The notes under the pieces were generated by a model. It saw only the letters and a list, made by a program, of their open reading frames with translations, searched no databases and had not been told where the DNA came from. Source: Streptomyces cavernae (GTDB lineage: Bacteria > Actinomycetota > Actinomycetes > Streptomycetales > Streptomycetaceae). Taken from it: a stretch of 63,493 nt of DNA. Below are positions 24,810 to 33,056 of this stretch, one piece after another. The DNA lies in the NCBI RefSeq assembly GCF_004023625.1, contig NZ_RPDJ01000050.1:1-63493 (forward strand), given 5' to 3'. The position numbers were made by a program, and so were the translations under genes. Within the stretch, counting starts at the first letter, position 1; the number at the start of each line of letters is the position of its first letter.

Positions 24810-26477
24810 TCAGGGCCTTTCGAGGACGGCGGCGGCCTGGGAGAGCAGGTCGCCCAGCGGGCCGACAGCGATGCCGAGCGCGGCACAGGCCGCCAGGCCG
24901 AGGACCAGGGGCCACAGCGCGGAGGGGCTCTCGCCGGTCGGCTCGCCGGGGCCGAGCAGCATCCGCGCAGTGCGCGTGGCCAGCGCGGCGAAGGCGATCA
25001 GGACCAGCAGGAGGGCGGCCGCCATGGCCCACCCCAGTCCTGCACCGGCGGCGAATCCGGCGCGGGCGATGCCCAGTTCGGAGGCGAAGAGGCTGAACGG
25101 CGGGAAGCCCAGCAGCGCCACGACCGCCAGCCCGAACAGCGCGCCCAGCCACGGCGACTGGGCGAGCACCCCGCGCACTCGCCCGATCTTCGACGTGCCG
25201 CGCAGCTGCAGGATCCCACCGGAGGCGCAGAACGCGGTGGCCTTGGCCAGCCCGTGTCCGGCGATGTGCAGCAGACCGGCGGCCAGGGCGAGCGGGCTGC
25301 CGATCGCCGCGGCCAGGGCGACCAGGCTCATGTGCTCCATGCTCGAATAGGCCAGCATGCGCTTGTAGTCGCGCTGGGCCACAAGCAGCCCGGCCGCGAG
25401 CGCCAGGGTCAGCAACGCGATGCCGGTCAGCAGGACGCGGGTGAAGTCCGGCCCGAGGGCGGCATCGGCGATGACCTGGTAGCGCAGGATCGCGGCGAAC
25501 GCGACCGACAACAGCACCCCCGACATCAGCGCCGAGACCGGGGCGGGGGCCTGGCTGTGCGCGTCGGGCAGCCAGGCGTGCAGCGGCACCAGGCCCGCCT
25601 TGGCTCCGTAGCCGAGGACGACCAGTGTGATGCCGAGACGGGTGACCGCCGGATCGAGCCGGTCCGCACGGGCGAGCAGCGTCGGCCAGTCCAGGGCCCA
25701 CGCCTCCGCGACGCCGGCCTGGCGGGCGGCGTAGTAGATGAGCACGGTGCCGAGGAAGGCGAGCGCGATCCCTGCAGAGCAGATCACCACGTACTTCCAG
25801 GCCGCCTCCACGGACGTACGGGCGCGGCGGTGACCAACGAGGAACGCGGTGACGATGGTCGTGGCCTCGATCGCCACCCACAGCACGCCGAGATTCGCGG
25901 TCACCAAGGCCAGGCACATCGCGGCGAGGAAGGCGTGCACGAGCACGTGGTAGCGCCACGCGCTCACATCCGGGATCCGTCCGGCGGCCCGCTCACCCGC
26001 CAGGTGGGCCGGGGCTGAGGCGCAGGCGATCAGTGCGACGGCGCCGACCACCAGCAGCATCCACACGGTCAGCGCATCGGCCCGCAGCAAGCCGGAGTAC
26101 GCAGCGAGCGCCCCGTCGTCGACGACGTCCGATGCCAGGAGCGCGCCGCAGACGAGAATCACCGTCGGCGAGGCCAGTCCGGCCCAGTCGGCCGGACGGC
26201 GCCCGCGCGCCCGGGGAGCGAGAAGCTGCTCCACGGGCGCGGAGGCATCTGATGCTTCCCCCTTGCCGTCCTCCACGCTCACACCCCCTGCCGCGGTCCC
26301 CGGGTGCCGGACAGTCTTCTCCGCAAGCTGTGGACGGGGCCTCGCCTCCCCCCGGGCCGTCGGTACCGCTCGTGACGCCCTTCGCGTGACGAGCCCGACG
26401 AGCGCGTACCCGGCGGCCACGGCCAGCGGTGCGGCGGCGGGAACGGTGAGCAGGAGCGCGGTCAGTGCGGCGTTCAT
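24810..26477 (-). CDS. Ehr membrane subunit, NuoN/HyfF-like antiporter
   Basis: The 555-residue protein has about 13-14 membrane helices and the proton-pump core of complex I antiporter subunits: GYGAKAGLVPLHAWLPDAHS with the conserved Lys, PVSALMSGVLLSVAFAAILR and RMLAYSSMEHMSLVALA. An unusual charged Pro/Arg-rich insert lies at residues 31-96 after the first helix. ATG 26477 overlaps the preceding stop (TGATG), so translation is coupled. It matches HyfF/HycQ in gene order. It would move protons or Na+ across the membrane. Confidence 0.88.
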   Translation of the reverse strand: MNAALTALLLTVPAAAPLAVAAGYALVGLVTRRASRAVPTARGEARPRPQLAEKTVRHPGTAAGGVSVEDGKGEASDASAPVEQLLAPRARGRRPADWAGLASPTVILVCGALLASDVVDDGALAAYSGLLRADALTVWMLLVVGAVALIACASAPAHLAGERAAGRIPDVSAWRYHVLVHAFLAAMCLALVTANLGVLWVAIEATTIVTAFLVGHRRARTSVEAAWKYVVICSAGIALAFLGTVLIYYAARQAGVAEAWALDWPTLLARADRLDPAVTRLGITLVVLGYGAKAGLVPLHAWLPDAHSQAPAPVSALMSGVLLSVAFAAILRYQVIADAALGPDFTRVLLTGIALLTLALAAGLLVAQRDYKRMLAYSSMEHMSLVALAAAIGSPLALAAGLLHIAGHGLAKATAFCASGGILQLRGTSKIGRVRGVLAQSPWLGALFGLAVVALLGFPPFSLFASELGIARAGFAAGAGLGWAMAAALLLVLIAFAALATRTARMLLGPGEPTGESPSALWPLVLGLAACAALGIAVGPLGDLLSQAAAVLERP

Positions 26478-27181
26478 CAGTCGTGCAGCTCCCGCAGGTC
26501 GTCGATGTAGGTGGTGCCGAACGCCTCCCGCACCCGTACGGTGAGCAGTTGCAGCACCAGCACGGCGAGCAGCACGTCGAAGGAGACGCCCAGTTCGACG
26601 ATCAGTGGCACCCCGGACGCGGCCAGGAAGGCGGTCGCCGTGATGCCGTTGTCCAGCAGCAGGAACCCGACCACCTGGGCCAGCGCCCGCCGCCGGGTCA
26701 CCAGCACGAAGAACCCGATCAGGACCACGGCGAGCCCCACGGGCAGCGCGCGGGTGGCGGGTGTCGGATCCAGCTCGACCAGGGGGCGGGCGACCGCGTA
26801 GGCGAGCAGCGTGAGCGCGGCCGCGGTCAGCAGCGAGGCCGCCACATTCACCAGCGGCTGCGTCTCGCGCACCTCCTCACTGCGCACATACGGCCGCGTC
26901 TCGCCCTGTTCCTGGTCGGCGACGAGCGCGGTCAGGGCCCGGCGGATCAGATACGGCAGCAGCCCGGCCCGCAGTGCCCCGATCCCGGCGGCCACCACGA
27001 TCAGGTCCCAGCGGTCCTCGTGCAGCCCGAGGAGCAGGGCGATCGCCGCGAGTGCGAGTCCCTGCAGGGCGAAGAGCCGCACGATCGCGACGAGTTCACG
27101 CCGCCACAGCACCACCACCGCGGCCAGCAGAAACGCCCCGCAGGCCAGATCGAGCAGCTGGGTGAACAGACCTTCGCTCAT
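26477..27181 (-). CDS. Ehr membrane subunit, HyfE-like
   Basis: The 234-residue protein has six or seven membrane helices. The end, GFLLLDNGITATAFLAASGV followed by PLIVELGVSFDVLLAVLVL, is the NuoK-like module of HyfE/HycP proteins with a membrane Glu. ATG 27181 overlaps the upstream stop in TGATG. A GTG at 27184 is the alternative. Its place between HyfC- and HyfF-like genes is conserved in hydrogenase-4 and Ehr operons. Confidence 0.85.
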   Translation of the reverse strand: MSEGLFTQLLDLACGAFLLAAVVVLWRRELVAIVRLFALQGLALAAIALLLGLHEDRWDLIVVAAGIGALRAGLLPYLIRRALTALVADQEQGETRPYVRSEEVRETQPLVNVAASLLTAAALTLLAYAVARPLVELDPTPATRALPVGLAVVLIGFFVLVTRRRALAQVVGFLLLDNGITATAFLAASGVPLIVELGVSFDVLLAVLVLQLLTVRVREAFGTTYIDDLRELHD

Positions 27182-28134
27182 CACTCACCGCCCAGGAAAT
27201 ACGAGGCCGTCACCGCGAGTAGCGCCAACAGGAAGGAGCCGGCGAGCAGTTCGGGCACCCTGAACAGCCGCAGCTTGGCCCAGAACACCTCCGCCGCCGC
27301 CAGCGCCATCCCCAGCACCGCCACCTTCAGCACCACCAGCAGCAGGGCGAGCAGCACGGCCACGAGTGACCCGCTCGTGGCGATCCCCCATGGGGCGAAC
27401 AGCGAGGCCAGCAGCCCCAGCAGTACGGCGAGCCGCAGCTGGGCGCCGAACTCGACAAGCGCCAGGTCCGGTCCGGCGTATTCGAGCACCATGGCCTCGT
27501 GGACCATGGTCAGCTCCAGGTGGGTGGAGGGATTGTCCACCGGCAGCCGGCCGCTCTCGGCCAGTACCGCGACCGCGAGCGCGGCGATCGCCAGCAGTCC
27601 CGCAGGGGAGGTCAGCCGGGCGGGCTGGTCGGCCGCTCCGGCGACGATGACGGGCAGGTTGGTCGACCCGGCCGGTATCGACAGGGCGAACACTGCCATC
27701 AGGATGGTCGGCTCGACCAACGCGGCGATGGTCATCTCCCGGGAGGCCCCCATGCCGCCGAACGCGGTGCCGGTGTCCAGGCCCGCGAGCGCCAGCGCCA
27801 GCGTGCCCAGCGCCAGCAACGCCACCACCACGATCAGATCCGCCCGCCCCCGCACCGGCGTGTCCGTGGACACCAGCGGCACCAGCACGGCCAGCACCAG
27901 CGCCGTGGCCACCAACAGCAGCGGCGCCCACCGAAACGCCGGCCCCGTACCGACGGGGCTGATGGGTTCCTTGCGCAGCAGCTTGCGGGTGTCCCGCCAC
28001 GGCTGGACCACCCCCGCCCCGGCCCGGCCCTCCAGACGCGCCCGGGTCTGCCGCATCAGACCGGTCAGCAGCGGCGCGCCGACCACCACCGCGCCCACTT
28101 GGAGGGCGATCGCCGCGTATCCGACCGCGTTCAC
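27181..28134 (-). CDS. Ehr membrane anchor, NuoH/HyfC-like
   Basis: The 317-residue protein has about eight helices and the NuoH signatures RKEPISPVGTGPAFRWAP, GGMGASREMTIAALVEPTI, RLPVDNPSTHLELTMVHEAM and VLEYAGPDLALVEFGA, with the charged cluster that links redox and proton parts. GTG 28134 overlaps the preceding stop in GTGA. It anchors the soluble arm (NuoB- and NuoCD-like subunits) to the antiporter subunits. Confidence 0.88.
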   Translation of the reverse strand: MNAVGYAAIALQVGAVVVGAPLLTGLMRQTRARLEGRAGAGVVQPWRDTRKLLRKEPISPVGTGPAFRWAPLLLVATALVLAVLVPLVSTDTPVRGRADLIVVVALLALGTLALALAGLDTGTAFGGMGASREMTIAALVEPTILMAVFALSIPAGSTNLPVIVAGAADQPARLTSPAGLLAIAALAVAVLAESGRLPVDNPSTHLELTMVHEAMVLEYAGPDLALVEFGAQLRLAVLLGLLASLFAPWGIATSGSLVAVLLALLLVVLKVAVLGMALAAAEVFWAKLRLFRVPELLAGSFLLALLAVTASYFLGGE

Positions 28135-30176
28135 CAGCCCACCACCAACACGACAAGCAGAGTGACCAGGCCGAAGAAGCCGTAGCCGAGATAGACGTGC
28201 ACACTGCCGCCCGCCAGCCTCCGCGCCGACTGCCCGGCAGCGGCCAGCACATCGAGGACCGGCCGGTACAGGCGGTGCTCGATACGGTCGGGCACGCGGT
28301 TGCGAAAGCGCACCCGCTCCACGAGATACGCCGACTCGCGCACCGGCGTGACATCCACATCCTGCTCCGGGGCGAGCACATCGTCGAAGACCCGCTGCAA
28401 CGGCTCGGCGAACGACGTCGCCGTATAGGCCATGCGGGGCGTCGGCACCCCGCCGCCGCAGTCCCACAACCTGGCCTGCGTACGCCGCTGCCGGCGCCGC
28501 GCCGCCCACTGCACCGTCGCCATGACCGCGCCCAGCGCGACCGCCAGCGCGGCCACCACCCACAGCGGGGACAGCGTGGCGGACACCTCCTCCAGCCGCA
28601 CCCGCAGCCCGCCGCCGGACACCGGACGTGTCCCGGAGAACCCGACCGCCGCCACCGCGCGCTCCAGGCCGTCGCCCAGCAGGCCCGGAACCAGGGCCAG
28701 CGCAGCGCAGAGAGCCGCGAGCAGCCCCATCCCCACGCGCATGAGCAGCGGCGACTCCTTGGCCGCGGCTGCTTCCGCGCCGCGTGACCGGGCGAAGAAA
28801 CCCACGCCGAGTGCCTTGACGAACACCGCCGCCGCGAGCCCTGCGGACAAGGCGATCACCGCGACCGCCAGCGGCAGCACGCTCGCCGTGGTCACTCCGG
28901 GTACGGCCAGCCCATGGATCATCGACTGCAGCAGCAGCCACTCGCTGATGAACCCGTTACCCGGCGGCAGCGCCACCGCACCCAGCGCGCCGACCGCGAA
29001 CAGCCCCGCCGTGACCGGCATCCGCGCCCGCAGACCGCCCAAAAGATCCAGGTTCCGCTCCCCGGTGGCCCGTAGCACCGAACCCGCCGCCCCGAACAAC
29101 AGGGCCTTGAACGCGGAGTGATTGACGACGTGCAGCAGCGCGGCCGCCAGGGCCAGCCCGGCCAGTTCCTCGTTTCCCGCGTGGGCGAACAGCCCGGCCG
29201 CCCCCGCGCCGAGGACCACCAGGCCCATGTTCTCGGATGTCGAATACGCCAGCAGCCGTTTGAGATCCGAGGCCATCGCGGCTTGCAGGATCCCGTACAC
29301 CGCCGACAGCCCGCCCATGGCCATCACCAGCAGCCACCACCAGGCCGGTCCCCCGCCCAGCAGATCGAACCCCACGCGTAGGAGGCCGTAGATCCCGAGG
29401 TTGACCATGGCCGCACTCATCAACGCCGAGACGGCGCTGGGTGCTTCGGGATGTGCCCGTGGCAGCCAAGCGTGCAGCGGCACCAGGCCCGCCTTGGACG
29501 TGAACGCCATCGCCGTGAGCACGAACACCAGGCCACGGACGGTCGGCGACATGCCCGCCCGGCCGTCCCGCAGGGCGGTGAAGGTCTCGCCGCCTGCCTG
29601 GGCGGCGTACACCATGAAGCCCACCAGGAGCAGCACGAGCCCCAGGTGCGTCATCACGGCATACCAGAGCGCCGCCTCCCGTACCGCGGGCCGGGCGCGG
29701 TGCTCGGCCAGGACCAGGAGCAGCGAGGTGAGCGCCATCACCTCCCACAGCATCAGGAAGGTGGTGACCGAGGCCGCCGTCGGCACCAGCAGCAGACTCA
29801 GTGCGAACAGCGGCAGTACCGCTTGCGCGCCCCGCGAGCCGAGGCCGTACGCCCCATGCGACCCGTGCCCGGCCACATAGCCGACGCCGTAGACCGCCAC
29901 CGCCGCCACCACGGCTCCGGCCACCGCCATGAACAATCCGGACAGGGCGTCCACCTCGACGTACGCACCGGCCAACGGAAGCAGCCCGGATACCTGCGCC
30001 GACCAGCGGCTTCCGCCCAGCGCGGCCACACCCGCCGTGCCACCTGCCACCCCCACACCCGCCGCCACGACCCCCACCACCACGCCGCGCCCTCGCTGCG
30101 GCAGGACCAGGCCGGCAACAGCGCCCGCCACGCCCAGTCCGGTGGCCGTCGCGAGGGCGGCCGGGATCACGCTCAC
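28131..30176 (-). CDS. Ehr membrane subunit, NuoL/HyfB-like antiporter
   Basis: The 681-residue protein has about 16 helices. The pump motifs are TFLMLWEVMALTSLLLVLAE, FTSKAGLVPLHAWLPRAHPE, APSAVSALMSAAMVNLGIYG and LLAYSTSENMGLVVLGAGAA. A soluble loop (CGGGVPTPRMAYTATSFAEP) near residue 560 is typical of HyfB/Rv0083 proteins and precedes a last helix. GTG 30176 overlaps the previous stop in GTGA. The gene is the largest of the operon and would be the main ion-translocating subunit. Confidence 0.9.
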   Translation of the reverse strand: MSVIPAALATATGLGVAGAVAGLVLPQRGRGVVVGVVAAGVGVAGGTAGVAALGGSRWSAQVSGLLPLAGAYVEVDALSGLFMAVAGAVVAAVAVYGVGYVAGHGSHGAYGLGSRGAQAVLPLFALSLLLVPTAASVTTFLMLWEVMALTSLLLVLAEHRARPAVREAALWYAVMTHLGLVLLLVGFMVYAAQAGGETFTALRDGRAGMSPTVRGLVFVLTAMAFTSKAGLVPLHAWLPRAHPEAPSAVSALMSAAMVNLGIYGLLRVGFDLLGGGPAWWWLLVMAMGGLSAVYGILQAAMASDLKRLLAYSTSENMGLVVLGAGAAGLFAHAGNEELAGLALAAALLHVVNHSAFKALLFGAAGSVLRATGERNLDLLGGLRARMPVTAGLFAVGALGAVALPPGNGFISEWLLLQSMIHGLAVPGVTTASVLPLAVAVIALSAGLAAAVFVKALGVGFFARSRGAEAAAAKESPLLMRVGMGLLAALCAALALVPGLLGDGLERAVAAVGFSGTRPVSGGGLRVRLEEVSATLSPLWVVAALAVALGAVMATVQWAARRRQRRTQARLWDCGGGVPTPRMAYTATSFAEPLQRVFDDVLAPEQDVDVTPVRESAYLVERVRFRNRVPDRIEHRLYRPVLDVLAAAGQSARRLAGGSVHVYLGYGFFGLVTLLVVLVVGW

Positions 30177-30655
30177 CGCCCGGTCACCCTCCGCAGCGCC
30201 GCGACGATCTTGTCCGGCTCGGGCGGGCATCCGGGCACGGCCAGATCCACCGGTACGACATCGGAGACGGCGCCCTCGACGCCGTACCCGCCTGCGAACT
30301 CCCCGCAGTCGATCGCGCAGTCGCCGACCGCGACCACCAACCGCGGCTCGGGCATCGCGGCCACAGTGCGGCGCAATGGCTCGGCCATGTTCCTCGTCAC
30401 CGGCCCGGTCACCAGCGCCACGTCGGCGTGCCGGGGCGAGGCCACCAGCCGGGTGCCGTACCGCTCGGCGTCGTAGACCGGGTTGAAGGCCGCAGTGATC
30501 TCGATCTCGCAGCCGTTGCAGGAGCCGGCGTCCACACACCTCACCTGCACCGAGCCGCCGAACTGCTTGGCTGCGGGAGGTTGTTCGCCCTTCGGCTCGG
30601 GCGGGGCGGGCTCGGCCACCCGTCCGGTGTCGCGGATCTTGCGCAGCAGACTCAT
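30173..30655 (-). CDS. Ehr small subunit, NuoB/HyfI-like [4Fe-4S] protein
   Basis: The 160-residue product has the Cys pattern of complex I subunit B and hydrogenase small subunits: VDAGSCNGCEIEI, GDCAIDCGEFAGGYG and VPGCPPEPDKI, binding the cluster next to the electron acceptor site. ATG 30655 follows GGAGAGGG. It is the first gene of six joined by overlaps of 1-4 bp or a 4-bp gap. No ferredoxin-like HyfH/NuoI subunit and no maturation genes (hyp) are present, so the electron donor must bind directly here or at the large subunit. Rv0082 is the matching M. tuberculosis gene. Confidence 0.9.
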   Translation of the reverse strand: MSLLRKIRDTGRVAEPAPPEPKGEQPPAAKQFGGSVQVRCVDAGSCNGCEIEITAAFNPVYDAERYGTRLVASPRHADVALVTGPVTRNMAEPLRRTVAAMPEPRLVVAVGDCAIDCGEFAGGYGVEGAVSDVVPVDLAVPGCPPEPDKIVAALRRVTGR

Positions 30656-30747
30656 GACCGTCCCTCTCCTGTCGCTGGTGAGGACTTGCTTTCGCAGGTG
30701 GCTAACGGGTTCTCCCGAAGCCGGAGTTACGCCATTTTTCCTACGCT

Positions 30748-30762
30748 TTGCCAAGTTTGCCC
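30748..30762. promoter_or_regulatory. weak candidate ArsR half-site before the Ehr operon
   Basis: TTGCCAAGTTTGCC lies about 95 bp upstream of the first Ehr start. It resembles the ArsR palindrome at 31396 (TTGCTAAGATTAGCAA) with one base missing and imperfect symmetry. Support is weak. The gap 30656-30872 holds no supported gene. Confidence 0.3.
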
Positions 30763-30872
30763 CGTCTTGTCAGTGCTTGACGGGCCGAGATCCGCAGGAT
30801 GAAGGCGGCCGCCTCCCGACGCCACAGAGCGCTGTCAACTCTGGGGAGACGGCCACCGCTCGAGGGCCGTCG

Positions 30873-31223
30873 CTAGGACGGCGGTTTCGCCTCTGTCTGG
30901 GCGGCCTGCAGATCGGCGAGCAGTTCGGCCTGCCCGGCCAGTACCCCGGAGAGGATGGTCCGCGCGACCCGCAGGAGCTCGGCGATGTGCGGGCTGGTCA
31001 GCGAGTAGTACACGGTCGAGCCTTCCTTGCGGGTGACCACCAGGTTCGCCCGGCGCAGCACCGCGAGCTGCTGCGACAGATGGGCCGGCTCGATGCCCAC
31101 CACGGGCAGCAGCTCCGCGACCGCGTGCTCGCGCTCGCTCAGCAGTTCCAGCACCCGGATGCGCGCCGGGTGGCCGAGCGTCTTGAAGAACTCGGCCTTC
31201 AGTTGGTACAGCGGCGCGCTCAT
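30873..31223 (-). CDS. ArsR-family repressor next to the Ehr operon (Rv0081-like)
   Basis: The 116-residue winged-helix protein has FFKTLGHPARIRVLELLSER, recognition helix region LSQQLAVLRRANLVVTRKEG and wing TVYYSLTSP. It contains no Cys at all, so it lacks the thiolate metal sites of classical ArsR sensors, as does Rv0081 of M. tuberculosis, the regulator beside that organism's hyc-like genes. ATG 31223 has GGGGAGG ten bases upstream. A longer start at 31289 is possible. It reads toward the Ehr operon and diverges from the zinc-ribbon gene, with a palindromic operator between them. The signal sensed is unknown. Confidence 0.88.
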   Translation of the reverse strand: MSAPLYQLKAEFFKTLGHPARIRVLELLSEREHAVAELLPVVGIEPAHLSQQLAVLRRANLVVTRKEGSTVYYSLTSPHIAELLRVARTILSGVLAGQAELLADLQAAQTEAKPPS

Positions 31224-31395
31224 CGTGCCGTCGCCTCCCCGGTACAGCAGAACGGCCGCACCGGCCGGCGCTCGGCGCATCGCACCCACCTAATCGTCAA
31301 CAACATGCGCCCCATCCTCAGGTGCGGCGAGGGCCACGCCGAATCCGCGCACGAGAGCCGAGCCGCCCGAAACCCGCGGTGACGACCTCAACAAT

Positions 31396-31411
31396 TGCTA
31401 AGATTAGCAAG
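31396..31411. promoter_or_regulatory. probable ArsR operator (perfect 7-2-7 palindrome)
   Basis: TTGCTAAGATTAGCAA is a perfect inverted repeat (TTGCTAA, GA, TTAGCAA). It lies 172 bp upstream of the arsR start and 26 bp before the zinc-ribbon start. The second arsR gene has a site of the same length and layout at 35219. Confidence 0.7.
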
Positions 31412-31437
31412 TCCATACGTGGCACGAGGAGGCCTGC

Positions 31438-31623
31438 GTGAGAATCATTCCGCTGCATGGCGCGGGCGTCGTCTGGTTCAAGTGCCCCGCTTGCCGCCTC
31501 AAGTGCCGGCCCACCGCCGTCGGCCCGGAGGGCTCCTGCCCGCGGTGCGGGCACAGCCGCATGCTGAAGCTGTCCTTCGGCGACCGGTCCACCTCGTCCG
31601 CGCCCGACGGGGCCCGGAGCTGA
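31438..31623 (+). CDS. 61-residue zinc-ribbon protein
   Basis: GTG 31438 is preceded by AGGAGG at 31426-31431 with ideal spacing. The small protein carries two CxxC pairs, FKCPACRLKC and GSCPRCGHSRM, which would bind one zinc, with a short positively charged middle. No larger domain follows. It starts 26 bp after the ArsR palindrome, so it is probably controlled by the same repressor. I do not know a named family. It may bind nucleic acid or a partner protein. Confidence 0.7.
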   Translation: MRIIPLHGAGVVWFKCPACRLKCRPTAVGPEGSCPRCGHSRMLKLSFGDRSTSSAPDGARS

Positions 31624-31643
31624 CAACTCACTCACGCGGTCGC

Positions 31644-31770
31644 CGTCGGCGCCTCCGGCCGGGAGCCGGCCCCGACGGGTTACGCCACGGACGCGGCCAT
31701 CGCCACGGAGGAGGACACCTGCACCGTCGTACCCGTACGGGACCGTGACGGCGCCTTCGCCCCTGGCTGA
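31644..31770 (+). pseudogene. possible gene fragment of unknown family
   Basis: One frame (HAVAVGASGREPAPTGYATD, then TEEDTCTVVPVRDRDGAFAP and a stop at 31770) shows strong G/C in third codon positions for about 40 codons, like real Streptomyces coding DNA, but has no start with a ribosome site. It may be the tail of a lost gene. Confidence 0.3.
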
Positions 31771-31780
31771 ACCCGGCGGG

Positions 31781-32194
31781 TCACTCTCCCACGTCGTCTC
31801 CGCTCGGCCACCCTGTCGTCCGCCACTCGTTACGGCCCTCCGACGGCTCGCCGTGCCCTGCGTCGTGTGCGGCGAGCGCGCCGGCCAAGTCAGCGTGCAC
31901 GGGGATGGGCGGGCAGTCCTCACCGGACACGAGGGAGCCGTCCGCGGGGATCGCGGCCAGCTCCAGGATCCGGTCCGCCGCGGCGAGACGGCGCGCGGCC
32001 TCGATAATCGCCAGCTGTCCCTCGGCCGACCAGCTGCGCAGTCCGGTCAGGTCGACGATGACCGGACCACTCCCGCGTCCCACCACCCAGCCGACGGCAC
32101 CCGCGAAGCGATGGACGGCGTCCGGACCCAGGTACCCGGAGACGGACAGGATTCCGAGACCCTGTTCGACGGTGTAGCGCCACTCGATGGTCAT
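31781..32194 (-). CDS. STAS-domain protein (anti-sigma antagonist type)
   Basis: The 137-residue product has a STAS fold: GILSVSGYLGPDAVHRFAGA, then PVIVDLTGLRSWSAEGQLAI (the segment that holds the phosphorylatable Ser in SpoIIAA/RsbV) and RRLAAADRILELAAIP. A hydrophilic tail of about 30 residues follows. ATG 32194 is preceded by AAGGAAG. It ends the five-gene operon that starts with the second arsR, right after an RsbW-like ATPase, so the two probably form a partner-switching pair. Confidence 0.78.
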   Translation of the reverse strand: MTIEWRYTVEQGLGILSVSGYLGPDAVHRFAGAVGWVVGRGSGPVIVDLTGLRSWSAEGQLAIIEAARRLAAADRILELAAIPADGSLVSGEDCPPIPVHADLAGALAAHDAGHGEPSEGRNEWRTTGWPSGDDVGE

Positions 32195-32229
32195 CGTCGT
32201 CAACTTCCTTGCACGATCAGCCTGTTGCT

Positions 32230-32649
32230 TCAGAGGGGAAGGGTGATCCAGATGCTCTTGCCCTGACCGTCGGCGTCGCCCCGGACGACCGCGGTGCCGC
32301 CGAGGCCAAGGGTGAGCTCCATGACGGTCGCCAGGCCGCCACCGGCATCGGTGACCGCGCACAGCGGCGGCTGGTACGGGTGGCGGTCGTGCACAGCGAA
32401 GGCCAGACAGTCCTTGCCCCCCGCGTAGATGACGGTCACCTGCGGGGAGAGCACCGCAGCATGCCGGACGCTGTTGGTCACCAACTCGCTGAGGATCAGC
32501 AGGGCCGGCCCCACGGCGGGATGACGCAGGCTCATGCCCCACTCGACCAGGGCCTGCTCGGCTGTCTCCCGGGCGGTGCGGACCGCGGACGGCATCGTGG
32601 GCAGGGTCAGCACATGCCGGTAGGGCAGGGCTTCGAGGTGGGTACTCAT
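32230..32649 (-). CDS. RsbW/anti-sigma-type histidine kinase-like ATPase
   Basis: The 139-residue product is a single HATPase_c domain: N-box ILSELVTNSVRHA, a G1-like VHDRHPYQPPL and a G2-like TDAGGGLATVMELTLGLGG. Proteins of this size bind and inhibit sigma factors or phosphorylate STAS partners. ATG 32649 overlaps the preceding stop in TGATG. The adjacent STAS gene is its likely partner. The target sigma factor is not in the window. Confidence 0.82.
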   Translation of the reverse strand: MSTHLEALPYRHVLTLPTMPSAVRTARETAEQALVEWGMSLRHPAVGPALLILSELVTNSVRHAAVLSPQVTVIYAGGKDCLAFAVHDRHPYQPPLCAVTDAGGGLATVMELTLGLGGTAVVRGDADGQGKSIWITLPL

Positions 32650-33056
32650 CACGGCTCCGGGCGGGCGAGGCGGAATCCGCTCACCGTCTTGGGGTGCAGG
32701 CGTAGCAGGGTGTCGTGCGGGCCGTGGGTCCAGCCTGAGAGGGTGCGCTGGTAGTGGGCGGCCTCGTCGGGATCGGTGATCACTTCGACCGGTCCGGCGA
32801 CGGTGACGGTCCAGCCGGTGCCGGCCACTGCACGTATATCGTCCACGTGGTACGTCGCGGTGGCGGGAACCGCGGAAGCCGGGGCGGGTGTTCGCACGAC
32901 CAGGCGGCCGTACTCCCACGTGTGCCGGCCGGGCCGGATCACGGTCGACTCCCGCTGTGTGTACACAAGCCGCCCCAGCGAACTGCCTTCCAGCAACCAC
33001 AGGGCCTCAGCACCGGAGACCTCGACCATGCGCAGAGGTGTGGGCGGAGTGCTCAT
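32649..33056 (-). CDS. PNPOx-like flavin split-barrel protein
   Basis: The 135-residue product resembles small pyridoxamine oxidase-like proteins: SGAEALWLLEGSSLGRLVYT at the start, then TATYHVDDIRAVAGTGWTVT and VAGPVEVITDPDEAAHYQR. The FMN or F420 ligand cannot be told. Its ATG overlaps the SulP stop in ATGA. In M. tuberculosis a protein of this kind (Rv0080) also lies next to Rv0081, which strengthens the parallel between the loci. Confidence 0.78.
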   Translation of the reverse strand: MSTPPTPLRMVEVSGAEALWLLEGSSLGRLVYTQRESTVIRPGRHTWEYGRLVVRTPAPASAVPATATYHVDDIRAVAGTGWTVTVAGPVEVITDPDEAAHYQRTLSGWTHGPHDTLLRLHPKTVSGFRLARPEP

